Shown here piece after piece: positions 20,896 to 28,961 of a stretch of 64,000 nt of DNA. The notes below the pieces were generated by a model that saw only the letters and a list, made by a program, of their open reading frames with translations, did no database searches and was not told the origin of the DNA. Origin of the DNA: Bradyrhizobium sp. JYMT SZCCT0180 (GTDB lineage: Bacteria; Pseudomonadota; Alphaproteobacteria; Rhizobiales; Xanthobacteraceae); NCBI RefSeq assembly GCF_018130165.1, contig NZ_JAFCLZ010000004.1:124001-188000 (forward strand), in the 5' to 3' direction. The stretch's first letter is position 1; every line of letters begins with the position of its first letter. A program made the position numbers and the translations under genes.

Positions 20896-21059
20896 TCGTA
20901 GGGTGGGCAAAGCGTAAGCGTGCCCACCATGCTTATTCGCGCGAAGGGCGCCTTTGCCTACCAACGCCTACTTTGCATGGGGTTGTTTTCGGGATTCTTA
21001 GTCGGCAGTCGGGCGGGGTGGTGGGCACGGCGCGAAATGCGCCTTTGCCCACCCTACGA
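20896..21059. repeat. MITE-like element with TCGTAGGGTGGGCAAAG terminal inverted repeats, copy 1
   Basis: Left arm 20896-20928 and right arm 21020-21059 are inverted copies (CGTAGGGTGGGCAAAGC... / ...GCCTTTGCCCACCCTACG) around a 91-bp unrelated centre. A second copy, with almost the same arms but a 27-bp centre, lies at 49759-49857. It occupies most of the 249-bp gap between addB and the murU-like gene. There is no coding capacity of its own. Confidence 0.85.
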
Positions 21060-21069
21060 AACGAGCACC

Positions 21070-21792
21070 TCAGGCCACGCTCTCCAGATACGCCTCTTCC
21101 GCGGCCTGCACCGCGTCGGGGGTTCCGACATGCATCCAGACGCCGTCGAGCCGCAGGCCGAACAGCCGCTCCTGCTCATTGGCCCGGTCGAACAATTTCG
21201 TCAGCGGGAACTCGCCCGCGGGCGCATCGGCAAACAGCGACGGCGACATGATCGCGGCGCCGGCATAGACGAACGGCACCACCTGATGTTCTCGCCGCTT
21301 GCGCAGCGCGCCGTCCGGCAGCATCGAGTAATCGCCGCGGCCGGCATAACCGATGCTGCTGGTGGTCGGCGCCATCAACAGCAGGATATCCATACGATCA
21401 GGGTCGAAGGTTTCGGCCAGCCGCGTCAGATTGGGCCGCACGCCGTCGATCCACATGGTGTCGGCGTTGAGATGGAAGAACGGCTCTGTGCCGAGCAAGG
21501 GCAGCGCCTTCACGACGGCGCCGCCGGTGCCGAGCACCTGATCGCGTTCGTCGGAGATGGTAATGCGGGGCCGGGTCCGGGACGCCGTATGCTCGATGAT
21601 CTGGTCGGGCAGATAATGCACATTGACCACGGCTTCGCCGACACCGGCGCCGGCCAGCTTGTCCAGCACGTGATCGAGCAGCGGCTGGCCCATCACGCGC
21701 ACCAGCGGCTTTGGCATGTGATCGGTCAACGGGCGCATCCGCAGGCCGAGACCGGCGGCGAGGACCATGGCTTTCTTGGGCGTGACGGACAT
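21070..21792 (-). CDS. Nucleotidyltransferase, MurU-like (MurNAc-1-P uridylyltransferase)
   Basis: A 240-aa sugar-1-phosphate nucleotidyltransferase. The signature LAAGLGLRMRPLTDHMPKPLV starts at residue 8, and GTGGAVVKALPLLGTEPFFHLNADTMW carries the metal-binding Asp. The size and the adjacent AmgK-like kinase point to MurU, which makes UDP-MurNAc from MurNAc-1-phosphate in the recycling bypass. That substrate is an inference from context; a GlcNAc- or mannose-type substrate is possible. The start at MSVTPKKAMVLAAG was chosen by conservation. Longer forms from 21831 or 21876 are open, since the ribosome-binding site at 21792 is poorly spaced. Confidence 0.82.
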   Translation of the reverse strand: MSVTPKKAMVLAAGLGLRMRPLTDHMPKPLVRVMGQPLLDHVLDKLAGAGVGEAVVNVHYLPDQIIEHTASRTRPRITISDERDQVLGTGGAVVKALPLLGTEPFFHLNADTMWIDGVRPNLTRLAETFDPDRMDILLLMAPTTSSIGYAGRGDYSMLPDGALRKRREHQVVPFVYAGAAIMSPSLFADAPAGEFPLTKLFDRANEQERLFGLRLDGVWMHVGTPDAVQAAEEAYLESVA

Positions 21793-21930
21793 TTCCTGGA
21801 GTTCTCGAAACGGATCAGCGCTTCGGATCATATCACGGTGATTCGGCTGATCCAGCGACTGTGAGGCCATAGTCATTGCAGATGACGGCTGTAAGACGAC
21901 GGGTGTAAGAGGATTTGGGAGCGGCGGGGC

Positions 21931-22263
21931 TCATGCTTCGGCGGTCTCCGCGCCGCGCTTGCCGGCCGCCTTTTTCTTCTTGTCGCCCTGCTTCAGGAAA
22001 TTGACGCCGATCTGGTCGCCATTGACCCAGGCCAGTTCGCAGCGGCGGTAGGCCAGTCCCGTGGACGACAGCAGCAGGAAGAATTCCTTCAGATGCAGCC
22101 CCTCGACGGAGCCTTCCACCGTCAGCTTGGCGCCGGTCTCGGAGACGTCTTCCATCACGCATTCACGCCGCCAGGTGCCGTCGATGCCCATCATATGCGC
22201 CGGATAGCCGCGCTCGAATGTGACGCGATCTCCCTTGCGCCGCTCTGATGTCGCCATCGCCAT
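21931..22263 (-). CDS. PilZ-domain protein, predicted c-di-GMP binder
   Basis: A 110-aa single-domain protein. It has both PilZ ligand motifs: RKGDR (RxxxR) at about residues 9-13 and DVSETGAKL (D/NxSxxG) near residue 40. A basic Lys/Ala tail (KKKKAAGKR) follows the barrel. The start is the ATG giving MAMATSERRKGDR; the upstream open frame is non-conserved. It lies between the murU-like gene and the tsaE/amgK fusion on the same strand. The partner or process it controls is unknown; context suggests an envelope or cell-cycle link (inference). Confidence 0.85.
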   Translation of the reverse strand: MAMATSERRKGDRVTFERGYPAHMMGIDGTWRRECVMEDVSETGAKLTVEGSVEGLHLKEFFLLLSSTGLAYRRCELAWVNGDQIGVNFLKQGDKKKKAAGKRGAETAEA

Positions 22264-22346
22264 ATTCCCGGATTTGAAACAGCCGCTCGCACGCGCGGAG
22301 CATAGCCTTCGCCAGATTAGAGCCGGGGTGGCTAACAAGTGGTAAA

Positions 22347-23864
22347 TCAGGAGCCCGGCGGCGGCACGTTGGCGGCGTACCATTCGCGAAAATCCGCCAG
22401 GGCCGGGTGGGCCAATGAACGAGTAAGATAGGTCCAGATCCGGGGCTGGTGACGCAGATATTGCGGCTTGCCATCACGCCGATTGAGCCGCGCGAACGTG
22501 CCGAGCAGCCGGGTATTCCGTTGCGCCGACATGATGGCGTAGAGCTCGGCGAACCTGGCCGGATCGAAATTGCTGTCGGCGGCGCGCCGCGCCTTGATGT
22601 AGCGGGTCAGCAGCGTCAGCTCGAGCGCCTCGGGCACGTCGATCCGCGCATCCTGCAGCAGCGACACGAGATCATAGGCGGCAGGTCCGAGCACGGCGTC
22701 CTGGAAATCGATGATGCCGACCCGCAGGATTCCGGAACGATCATTGAGCCAGATGATGTTGGGGGAATGGAAGTCCCGGATCACCCAGGTCCGCGGCGCG
22801 GAAGCCGGCTTCTTCAATAACCCTCGCCACATCGCGACGAATTCGTCGCGCAGCTCCTGGCTTGGCTCGACGCCGCGATCGGGCATGTACCATTCGAGCA
22901 TCAGCCCCATCTCGACCAGCCACGCTTCGGTGTCGAACACGGGGATGGCGTGGGTCGATTGCAGGGTCAGCAGCAGGATGTCCGGCAGCGGCTCGCGATG
23001 CAGCGCCGCCAGCATGTCGGTCGCGGCCTCGTAGCGCTCCACGATCGGCTGCGGCGGATCGCCTTCGACGATACCAGCGTGGCCGAAATCCTCGGTGATC
23101 AGGAAACCGGCATCGAGGTCCTGGTGGCGGATCGCCGGCGCCGAGAAGCCGCGCTCGCGCAGGCCGTTGGCGATGGCGACGAACGGCTTGACGTCTTCGG
23201 CCAGATGCACGGCGGCGCTGTAGGATCTGCCGTCATAGATCGCCGGGCCGTCTGGCCGCTTCGGCGAATTCATCAGGATGGCGGTGCCGTCCAGATGCAG
23301 CCGCGCATAGGAGCGCGTCGAGGCATCGCCCGGCATGCGCTCGCGCTGCGCTCCCATCAAGCCTGAGGTCTCGAGGAACTGGCGCAGCGCCTTGAGCCTT
23401 TCGACCTGCGCTGCCGCCTTGCCATAGCCGGTAAATTCGGCGGCGCGCGCATTGGATCCGAGCGCGGGACGATGGCTGAAGGCGATGTCGATGCGGTCGT
23501 CCGGCAGCGCGTCGGCTGCGCGCTCCGGCCATTCGATCAGCGCCAGCGCGCCCTCCGGCAGCGGCGACAGCCCGATTTCCTCCAGCTCGCTCGCATCGTT
23601 GATGCGATAGAGATCGGCATGAACGATCGGAAACGGCTGGTCATAGCTTTGCGCCAGCGTGAACGTCGGGCTCGGCACCTCCAGCGTCTCGTCGCTGGCG
23701 AGGTAGCGGATCATCGCCCGCGCCGCTGATGTCTTGCCGGCGCCGAGATCGCCCGACAGCGTAATCACATCGCCGGGGCCAACCAGCAGCGCAAGATCGG
23801 CCATCAGTTGCGCGGTCGCGGTCTCGTTCGCGAGCGCCACCGAGAATGTCGCTGATACGGTCAT
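22347..23864 (-). CDS. Bifunctional TsaE (t6A ATPase) / AmgK-like sugar kinase fusion
   Basis: One 505-aa frame with two domains. Residues 1-155 are TsaE, the ATPase of the TsaBDE complex that makes tRNA t6A37, with Walker A GDLGAGKT at 38-45 and the HADLYRI and LIEWPERA blocks. Residues from about 170 on form an APH-type phosphotransferase with the catalytic loop VIRDFHSPNIIWL and the metal Asp in GIIDFQDA. That domain resembles AmgK, which phosphorylates MurNAc/GlcNAc at the anomeric position. With the MurU-like enzyme next door it could form the AmgK-MurU peptidoglycan recycling route. The ATG overlaps the divL stop by 4 nt, which fixes the start. Confidence 0.9.
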   Translation of the reverse strand: MTVSATFSVALANETATAQLMADLALLVGPGDVITLSGDLGAGKTSAARAMIRYLASDETLEVPSPTFTLAQSYDQPFPIVHADLYRINDASELEEIGLSPLPEGALALIEWPERAADALPDDRIDIAFSHRPALGSNARAAEFTGYGKAAAQVERLKALRQFLETSGLMGAQRERMPGDASTRSYARLHLDGTAILMNSPKRPDGPAIYDGRSYSAAVHLAEDVKPFVAIANGLRERGFSAPAIRHQDLDAGFLITEDFGHAGIVEGDPPQPIVERYEAATDMLAALHREPLPDILLLTLQSTHAIPVFDTEAWLVEMGLMLEWYMPDRGVEPSQELRDEFVAMWRGLLKKPASAPRTWVIRDFHSPNIIWLNDRSGILRVGIIDFQDAVLGPAAYDLVSLLQDARIDVPEALELTLLTRYIKARRAADSNFDPARFAELYAIMSAQRNTRLLGTFARLNRRDGKPQYLRHQPRIWTYLTRSLAHPALADFREWYAANVPPPGS

Positions 23865-26380
23865 TCGGCGGCGTTGCGATGGGCGTTCTGGTCGATCGGA
23901 AAGTCGCACGTGACCGTCGTGCCCTTGCCGAGTTCCGAATCGACCCGCACCTTGCCGCCGTGCAGTTCGACAAAGGAGCGCACCAGCGACAGGCCAAGCC
24001 CCGCGCCGCGGTGCCGCGAGCCGTTGGAATGGCTCTCGAACCAGTCGAACACCTTGTCCTTGACGTCGGGCGGGATGCCCGGACCGGAATCGGTGACGGT
24101 GAAGATGACGCGATGCTCGTTGCGCCGCGCGCTGATGCTGACGGTTGCATCATGCGGCGAGAAGCCGACGGCATTGGCGAGCAAATTATAGAGCACCTGC
24201 ACCACGCGGCGTTCGTCGCCGGTGAAGTCGCCGATGCTGGGATCGATGTCGACCTTGAGTTCGATGCGGTCGGTGGCGAGCCGGTCCTGAATGCCTTCCT
24301 TAGCCTGCTCGATGGCTTTGGCGATGTTGACCGGGCCGAGCTCGAGCTTCATGGCGCCGGCGTCGATGGTGGCGAGATCGAGGATGTTGTTGGTCAGCGC
24401 CAGCAGCGCATTGGTGGATTTGGTGACGTAATCGAGATACTCGGCCTGCTTGGGCGTCAGCGGACCGGTCGAGGGATCGCTCAGGAAGTGCGCGAAGCCG
24501 ATGATGGTGGTGAGTGGGGCGCGCAGCTCGTAGGACACGTGGTGGACGAAATCGACCTTCATCTGGTCGGCGGTCTCGAGCGCCTCGTTGCGTTCGCGCA
24601 GCGCGCGTTCGACATTCTCGGTGTCGGTGATGTCCTGGAAGGTCAGCATGGTGGCGCCGTCGGGCAGCGGCATCGTCATGCAGGTCAGCACGCTGCCGTC
24701 CTTGCGCTCGAGCTTCAGTGCCACCTGCGCCCGGTTGCCGATCGCGGTAATCGCCTCGCGCAGCGCCCGCCACGTCAGGGCGTCGTCGAACAGCGGCTTG
24801 CACCAGGATTCCACGGTCTCGATGTGGGGCTGTTCGCGCAGCTGCTCTTCCGACAGCTTCCAGATCTTGGCGAAGGCGGGATTGAACAGTTCCACGCGAC
24901 CATTGCTGCCGAACACCGCGACCGCCTCGGCGAGGTTGCTGAGCGTCTCGTGCTGTACCCTCGTCAGCCCGTCGAACCGCCGCGCCAGATCGAGGCTTTC
25001 CGTGACGTTGTCGAACAGATAGGTGACGCCGCCTTCGAGGTTCGGCGTGGTGACGACGCTGACCGCGCGGCCGTCGGGCAGGAACCAGGTGTAGGTCTCC
25101 GGCTCGACCGCGCGATAGGCCTCGTGCAGCTTGGCTTTCCAGGCCCGGAAGTCCGGCTGCTCCGGGAGTTTGCGCGTGGCGCGCAGCCGGTCGAGCACGC
25201 TGGAATCGTCGGGCTGGCCGTCGAGGAAGGCCTGATCGAGGCCCCACAGTCGGCGGTAGGATTCGTTGTAGAAGGCAAGCCGGCGCTGGGCGTCGAATAC
25301 CGCAACCCCCGACGACAATTGGTCGAGAGTGCGGCGATGCGCCTCGACCATCCGCTGCAGCGCGGCGCGCAGCTGGGTCGCCTCGCTGGCGTCGATCGCG
25401 ATGCCGGCGCTGCCGCCGCCAAGCTTCAAGGCTTGTACGTCATAGATCCGTCGTTCGCCGCTGACGACGATCGGCAGCCGCGCGCTGAAGCTGGAACTGT
25501 CGTTCAAGGTCCGGCTCATGTCGGTGCGCTGGTCGGTTTCCAAAAGTTCGAGGTTGCGACGGACGACATCGGCGACGCTGGTTCCTTCGGTCGCCCGCAC
25601 ATAGGCCGTATTGGCGTAGCGCAGATTGCCCTCGGGGCTCTTGGCCCAGATCGGCCAGGGCGCGGCGGCGGCGAAGTCGCGCAGCAGCTCGGTCTCTTCC
25701 TGCAGCGTCTTGTAGCGCAGATTGGATTCGGCGAGTTCGCGGCGCAACCCGCCGAGTTCGCGAATCCGAACAACGGCTTGGCCGCCGATGGCGCGGCCCA
25801 TCGCCTCGATCGCGCGGCCGTTCGAGGTCGAGAGGTTGAGCAGAAAGCCTTCCCCGGCCTCGCGCAACGCATCGACGGCATGGTCCATCTGCAGCGCCGG
25901 TTCCGGCGGCAGCCAGGTTCCAAAGGCGAGGATCCGCTGCGGCGAGTTTTGCAACGCTTCCTGCGAGATCAACAGCGCGGTGTCGCCGCTGATCTGGGGC
26001 CGGCTGTCGCCCGCGGCCCAGGAGATCAGAACTTGCGGCTCGGCGAACAGCAACGCCCGCAACCGGTCGGCGTGAACCTGCAGATCGGCGATGTCCTGGC
26101 GCAGGCGGAGCTCGGTGCGGGTCGCCTTGACGCGGGTGCGCATCAACAGGATCGCCGCCACGACGGTAAAGCCGAGCAGCGACAACGCCGTCGTCAGCAC
26201 CGCGAATTCCTGGTGATTGAGGTCGAGCCAGGCCGAAATCACCTCGGAGAGCGGCAAATCACCGGCCAAGGCCGGTTCCGATACGATGGATAGAGCAGAG
26301 GCGAGCGCAATCATGCCGTGACGTGCCAGTGAGGTGCACGACAGCAGGTTTCGACGCATCGCCGCGACTACGCCCGACAT
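23861..26380 (-). CDS. divL: DivL-type PAS sensor kinase with Tyr in the H-box
   Basis: An 839-aa membrane sensor. A signal-like segment ends near residue 40 and a transmembrane helix spans about 58-80. PAS-like sensory modules occupy roughly 230-590. The dimerization domain starts VDFVHHVSYELRAPLTTIIGF. Residue 617 (codon 24530-24532, TAC) is Tyr at the position where histidine kinases have the phosphorylated His (S-H-E-L-R). The ATPase domain retains the N-box (LLANAVGFSP), DSGPGIP and GAGLGLSLV. Tyr at this position is the hallmark of Caulobacter DivL, which modulates CckA rather than acting as a kinase. It overlaps the tsaE/amgK gene by 4 nt. Confidence 0.85.
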   Translation of the reverse strand: MSGVVAAMRRNLLSCTSLARHGMIALASALSIVSEPALAGDLPLSEVISAWLDLNHQEFAVLTTALSLLGFTVVAAILLMRTRVKATRTELRLRQDIADLQVHADRLRALLFAEPQVLISWAAGDSRPQISGDTALLISQEALQNSPQRILAFGTWLPPEPALQMDHAVDALREAGEGFLLNLSTSNGRAIEAMGRAIGGQAVVRIRELGGLRRELAESNLRYKTLQEETELLRDFAAAAPWPIWAKSPEGNLRYANTAYVRATEGTSVADVVRRNLELLETDQRTDMSRTLNDSSSFSARLPIVVSGERRIYDVQALKLGGGSAGIAIDASEATQLRAALQRMVEAHRRTLDQLSSGVAVFDAQRRLAFYNESYRRLWGLDQAFLDGQPDDSSVLDRLRATRKLPEQPDFRAWKAKLHEAYRAVEPETYTWFLPDGRAVSVVTTPNLEGGVTYLFDNVTESLDLARRFDGLTRVQHETLSNLAEAVAVFGSNGRVELFNPAFAKIWKLSEEQLREQPHIETVESWCKPLFDDALTWRALREAITAIGNRAQVALKLERKDGSVLTCMTMPLPDGATMLTFQDITDTENVERALRERNEALETADQMKVDFVHHVSYELRAPLTTIIGFAHFLSDPSTGPLTPKQAEYLDYVTKSTNALLALTNNILDLATIDAGAMKLELGPVNIAKAIEQAKEGIQDRLATDRIELKVDIDPSIGDFTGDERRVVQVLYNLLANAVGFSPHDATVSISARRNEHRVIFTVTDSGPGIPPDVKDKVFDWFESHSNGSRHRGAGLGLSLVRSFVELHGGKVRVDSELGKGTTVTCDFPIDQNAHRNAAE

Positions 26381-26575
26381 GATTTGCCCCAGAACGCACG
26401 ACTTCAGGCCCGGCGCTTTACATCAGCCGTGCACGAATCGAGTGAGAGTATCCCCAAGGGGACTCCGCGGGTAAGAGTCCAGACCGTGAACGTGAATCTG
26501 GCTGTGCAAAAATGGGCGGATAACCGCTCCCGCTCAAAGCCGACGTTCCGGCTCATCGCTTGCTAGAGCACCTCT

Positions 26576-28375
26576 TCACCTCGCGCTCGCCGGCACCTTC
26601 AATCCGACGGTGCGTCCTGGAAAGCCAGCGGCGTCAAAGTAGCGTGTCAGGCCGACAAACTGCATGTTGACGATGGTGCGCAGGCCGTTGTCGCCTCGCT
26701 TCGAGACAACGTCCTGTCGCCACGGCCGGGCGGGCTTCCCGCCGGGAAGTGCTTCGGTAAGCGCGCGGCCGCGCAGCTTGCCGATAGGCGGGAGGGTGAC
26801 ACCCAAAATCTTCTCGAGCGTCGGAGCGATATCGGCGTTGCTGACCGGGGCCGTGTCGTTGAAGCCGGTCTTGAACGCAGGCCCGATGGCCGCCATGAAG
26901 TTTCCGGTGTCGGCGCGGCTAAAGCTGCCGTGATGGCCTTGCCCCTGCAAGAGGGTGGTATCGGATACGGTCACGCTGCAAAACAGCGGCTGATCACACC
27001 CCGTCGTTTCGGAGCGGAAATTGACGACGATGGCCGGCGTCGGCGTTCGCGCTCCCCCTTTGAGGCCCACTCTGCTCAGCGGCAGGGTTCCCGGAATCGG
27101 TCCAAGGTCATCCCGAACGAAGACGCCGCTGGTGTAGTCTTGCGCCAGGAGCGCCTTGACCACCTGCCTCACCAGGGTCTTGGCGTTGTCCTGCGGTAGA
27201 TAGATGAGATCGTTGCCTCCGTTGGCGCCAACCACGATATCGGGTTTGGCAGGATCGTTGCCGATCGAAGCGCTGGCGCGGCGCGGGTATCTCCCGCTCC
27301 TGTAGTCGATGCCAGCGCCTTGAGCGGAGGGCTCATGCAGCGGCAGGCCCACAGCGTGCGCAAGGTCGATGGCAAGAAAGCCGGGTGGCAACTGCCCTTC
27401 GGGCACATTGTCGTATTTCAGTTTTGCAGCCGGACTGGTCTTGCTTTGCTTCGACACCGTGCTGAAGCCGTGGTCGGCGGTGATGAAGATGTTGGTGTCG
27501 GCCTCGAGCCCAAGTTCTTTGAGCGCAGCGACGATCGCCGCAAGATCGTCGTCGGCCACCTTGATTGCGGCAAGCGAGGTCGGACCGTTGATGCCGGGAA
27601 CAAGTTCATTGACGCTGTCGCGCTGGGAGTGCTGGGTGCCGTCCGGGTCGGACGACCAATACAGCAGCATGAACGGCTTCTTGTTCTCCTTGAAATGCGG
27701 CAACAGCACCTTGGTGACGATGTCGCGATAATATTTCTGCTGCACGATATTGGTAGCCTTGCCGGGATTTTCGCGCTGCGCGCGCCCCGGCGTTTCCAGC
27801 GCTAGTCCAGCCTTCTTGAGCATCTCGACGAGATCCGGCCGCAACACGATGCCATCCTTCTTGCCGGTATCGTCGTCGAAGAAAATCGTGGTCTTGCCGT
27901 CGAGCTGGGTGAGGTCATGGATCGCCACCGGCCCGACCTTGCCGAGGGCGGCCGTGAAGTAGCCCTTGTCACGCGCCGCCGCCATGATCGAGCGCTCGGC
28001 AATGAAATTTCCGCCGTGATGCTGGTTCAGCTCACTCAACACCGCATTGTTCTGGATGAAAGGCGTTATGGTTCCGGCTGCGCTGGCAACCGGAAAGCCT
28101 GTGTAGAACACGTTGCCGAAATCTCCGGTGTCGCCGATCAGATGACCGGTCGCGATCACCGAGGCGTTCGAGGTCGTGATGGTCGGATAGACCGAATGAC
28201 TGTTCGAGAAGTTGACACCTGTGTCCCGTATCCGGGCGAATGTGGGGGCTCGCTCGGGCGTGACAGCCGCAGCTCGAAGACCGTCAGCGACGAACAGGAT
28301 GACGTTCTGTTGAGCATTGGATGGCAGCGTGCCCGACAGGATTGCGAACACCGCGCAGACGATTGATTTCCCCAT
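26576..28375 (-). CDS. Exported alkaline-phosphatase-superfamily enzyme
   Basis: A 599-aa protein with a Sec signal peptide (MGKSIVCAVFAILSGTLPSNA). The superfamily metal ligands and nucleophile appear in order: ILFVADGLRAAA (Asp), PTITTSNASVIATGH (nucleophile Thr), SSDPDGTQH (Asp, His), ITADHGFSTV (Asp, His) and QGHHGSF (His). It is closest in style to phosphodiesterase/nucleotide-pyrophosphatase members, not classical PhoA. The substrate is unknown. The start was set at the ATG that begins the signal peptide. A run of ten G residues lies four bases upstream of that ATG. It stands as a single gene. Confidence 0.85.
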   Translation of the reverse strand: MGKSIVCAVFAILSGTLPSNAQQNVILFVADGLRAAAVTPERAPTFARIRDTGVNFSNSHSVYPTITTSNASVIATGHLIGDTGDFGNVFYTGFPVASAAGTITPFIQNNAVLSELNQHHGGNFIAERSIMAAARDKGYFTAALGKVGPVAIHDLTQLDGKTTIFFDDDTGKKDGIVLRPDLVEMLKKAGLALETPGRAQRENPGKATNIVQQKYYRDIVTKVLLPHFKENKKPFMLLYWSSDPDGTQHSQRDSVNELVPGINGPTSLAAIKVADDDLAAIVAALKELGLEADTNIFITADHGFSTVSKQSKTSPAAKLKYDNVPEGQLPPGFLAIDLAHAVGLPLHEPSAQGAGIDYRSGRYPRRASASIGNDPAKPDIVVGANGGNDLIYLPQDNAKTLVRQVVKALLAQDYTSGVFVRDDLGPIPGTLPLSRVGLKGGARTPTPAIVVNFRSETTGCDQPLFCSVTVSDTTLLQGQGHHGSFSRADTGNFMAAIGPAFKTGFNDTAPVSNADIAPTLEKILGVTLPPIGKLRGRALTEALPGGKPARPWRQDVVSKRGDNGLRTIVNMQFVGLTRYFDAAGFPGRTVGLKVPASAR

Positions 28376-28502
28376 GGCGCCCCCCCCCCGGCATTGCGAA
28401 TTATTGGAGCGCAGTATGAGGGACATCGCCGTTTGCGCCAAGCGCCCTCACGGCCCGGCAAGCTGCCGCGCAACGTACCAATTCAGCCGGAGTTGAAGTG
28501 GC

Positions 28503-28961
28503 TTAACGCCCGGTCGAGCCAAAACCGCCGGCGCCGCGTTCGGTGGTCGATAGCGTGTCGACCTGGACCAGTTGCGCCTGCGTGACCGGCGCGATCACCA
28601 TCTGCGCGATGCGCTCGCCGCGCCGGATCGGGAATGGCGTCTCGCCATGGTTGATCAGGATCACGTTGATCTCGCCGCGATAATCCGCATCCACCGTGCC
28701 GGGCGTATTGAGGACGGTGACGCCGTGCTTTGCCGCCAGCCCAGAGCGCGGCCGCACCTGCGCCTCGAATCCCCTGGGCAATGCGATGGCAAGGCCGGTG
28801 GGCACCATCGCATATTTGCCCGGCGACAGGATCAACGGTGTTTCCGCCGGCACCGCCGCCAGCAGATCCAGCCCCGCGGCGTCCGCGCTCTGATAGGCCG
28901 GCAGCGCCAGGCCCTCCGCGTGCGGCAATTGCATGATGTCGACCTTGACCGTTGCGCTCAC
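28503..28961 (-). CDS. dut: dUTP diphosphatase (dUTPase)
   Basis: Hydrolyses dUTP to dUMP, which keeps uracil out of DNA and feeds dTMP synthesis; homotrimeric and cytoplasmic. The five trimeric-dUTPase motifs are present: [39 protein letters not shown] and the C-terminal [12 protein letters not shown] arm. The GTG start at 28961 overlaps the coaBC stop (GTGA) and gives the normal 152 aa. Coupling to coaBC is the usual alphaproteobacterial arrangement. Confidence 0.96.
   Translation of the reverse strand: MSATVKVDIMQLPHAEGLALPAYQSADAAGLDLLAAVPAETPLILSPGKYAMVPTGLAIALPRGFEAQVRPRSGLAAKHGVTVLNTPGTVDADYRGEINVILINHGETPFPIRRGERIAQMVIAPVTQAQLVQVDTLSTTERGAGGFGSTGR

Noticed and set aside
23846..26293. 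815-codon plus-strand open frame opposite divL
   Set aside because: Antisense shadow. The composition (Gly/Arg/Gln-rich) and lack of motifs contrast with the clear kinase domains on the other strand.
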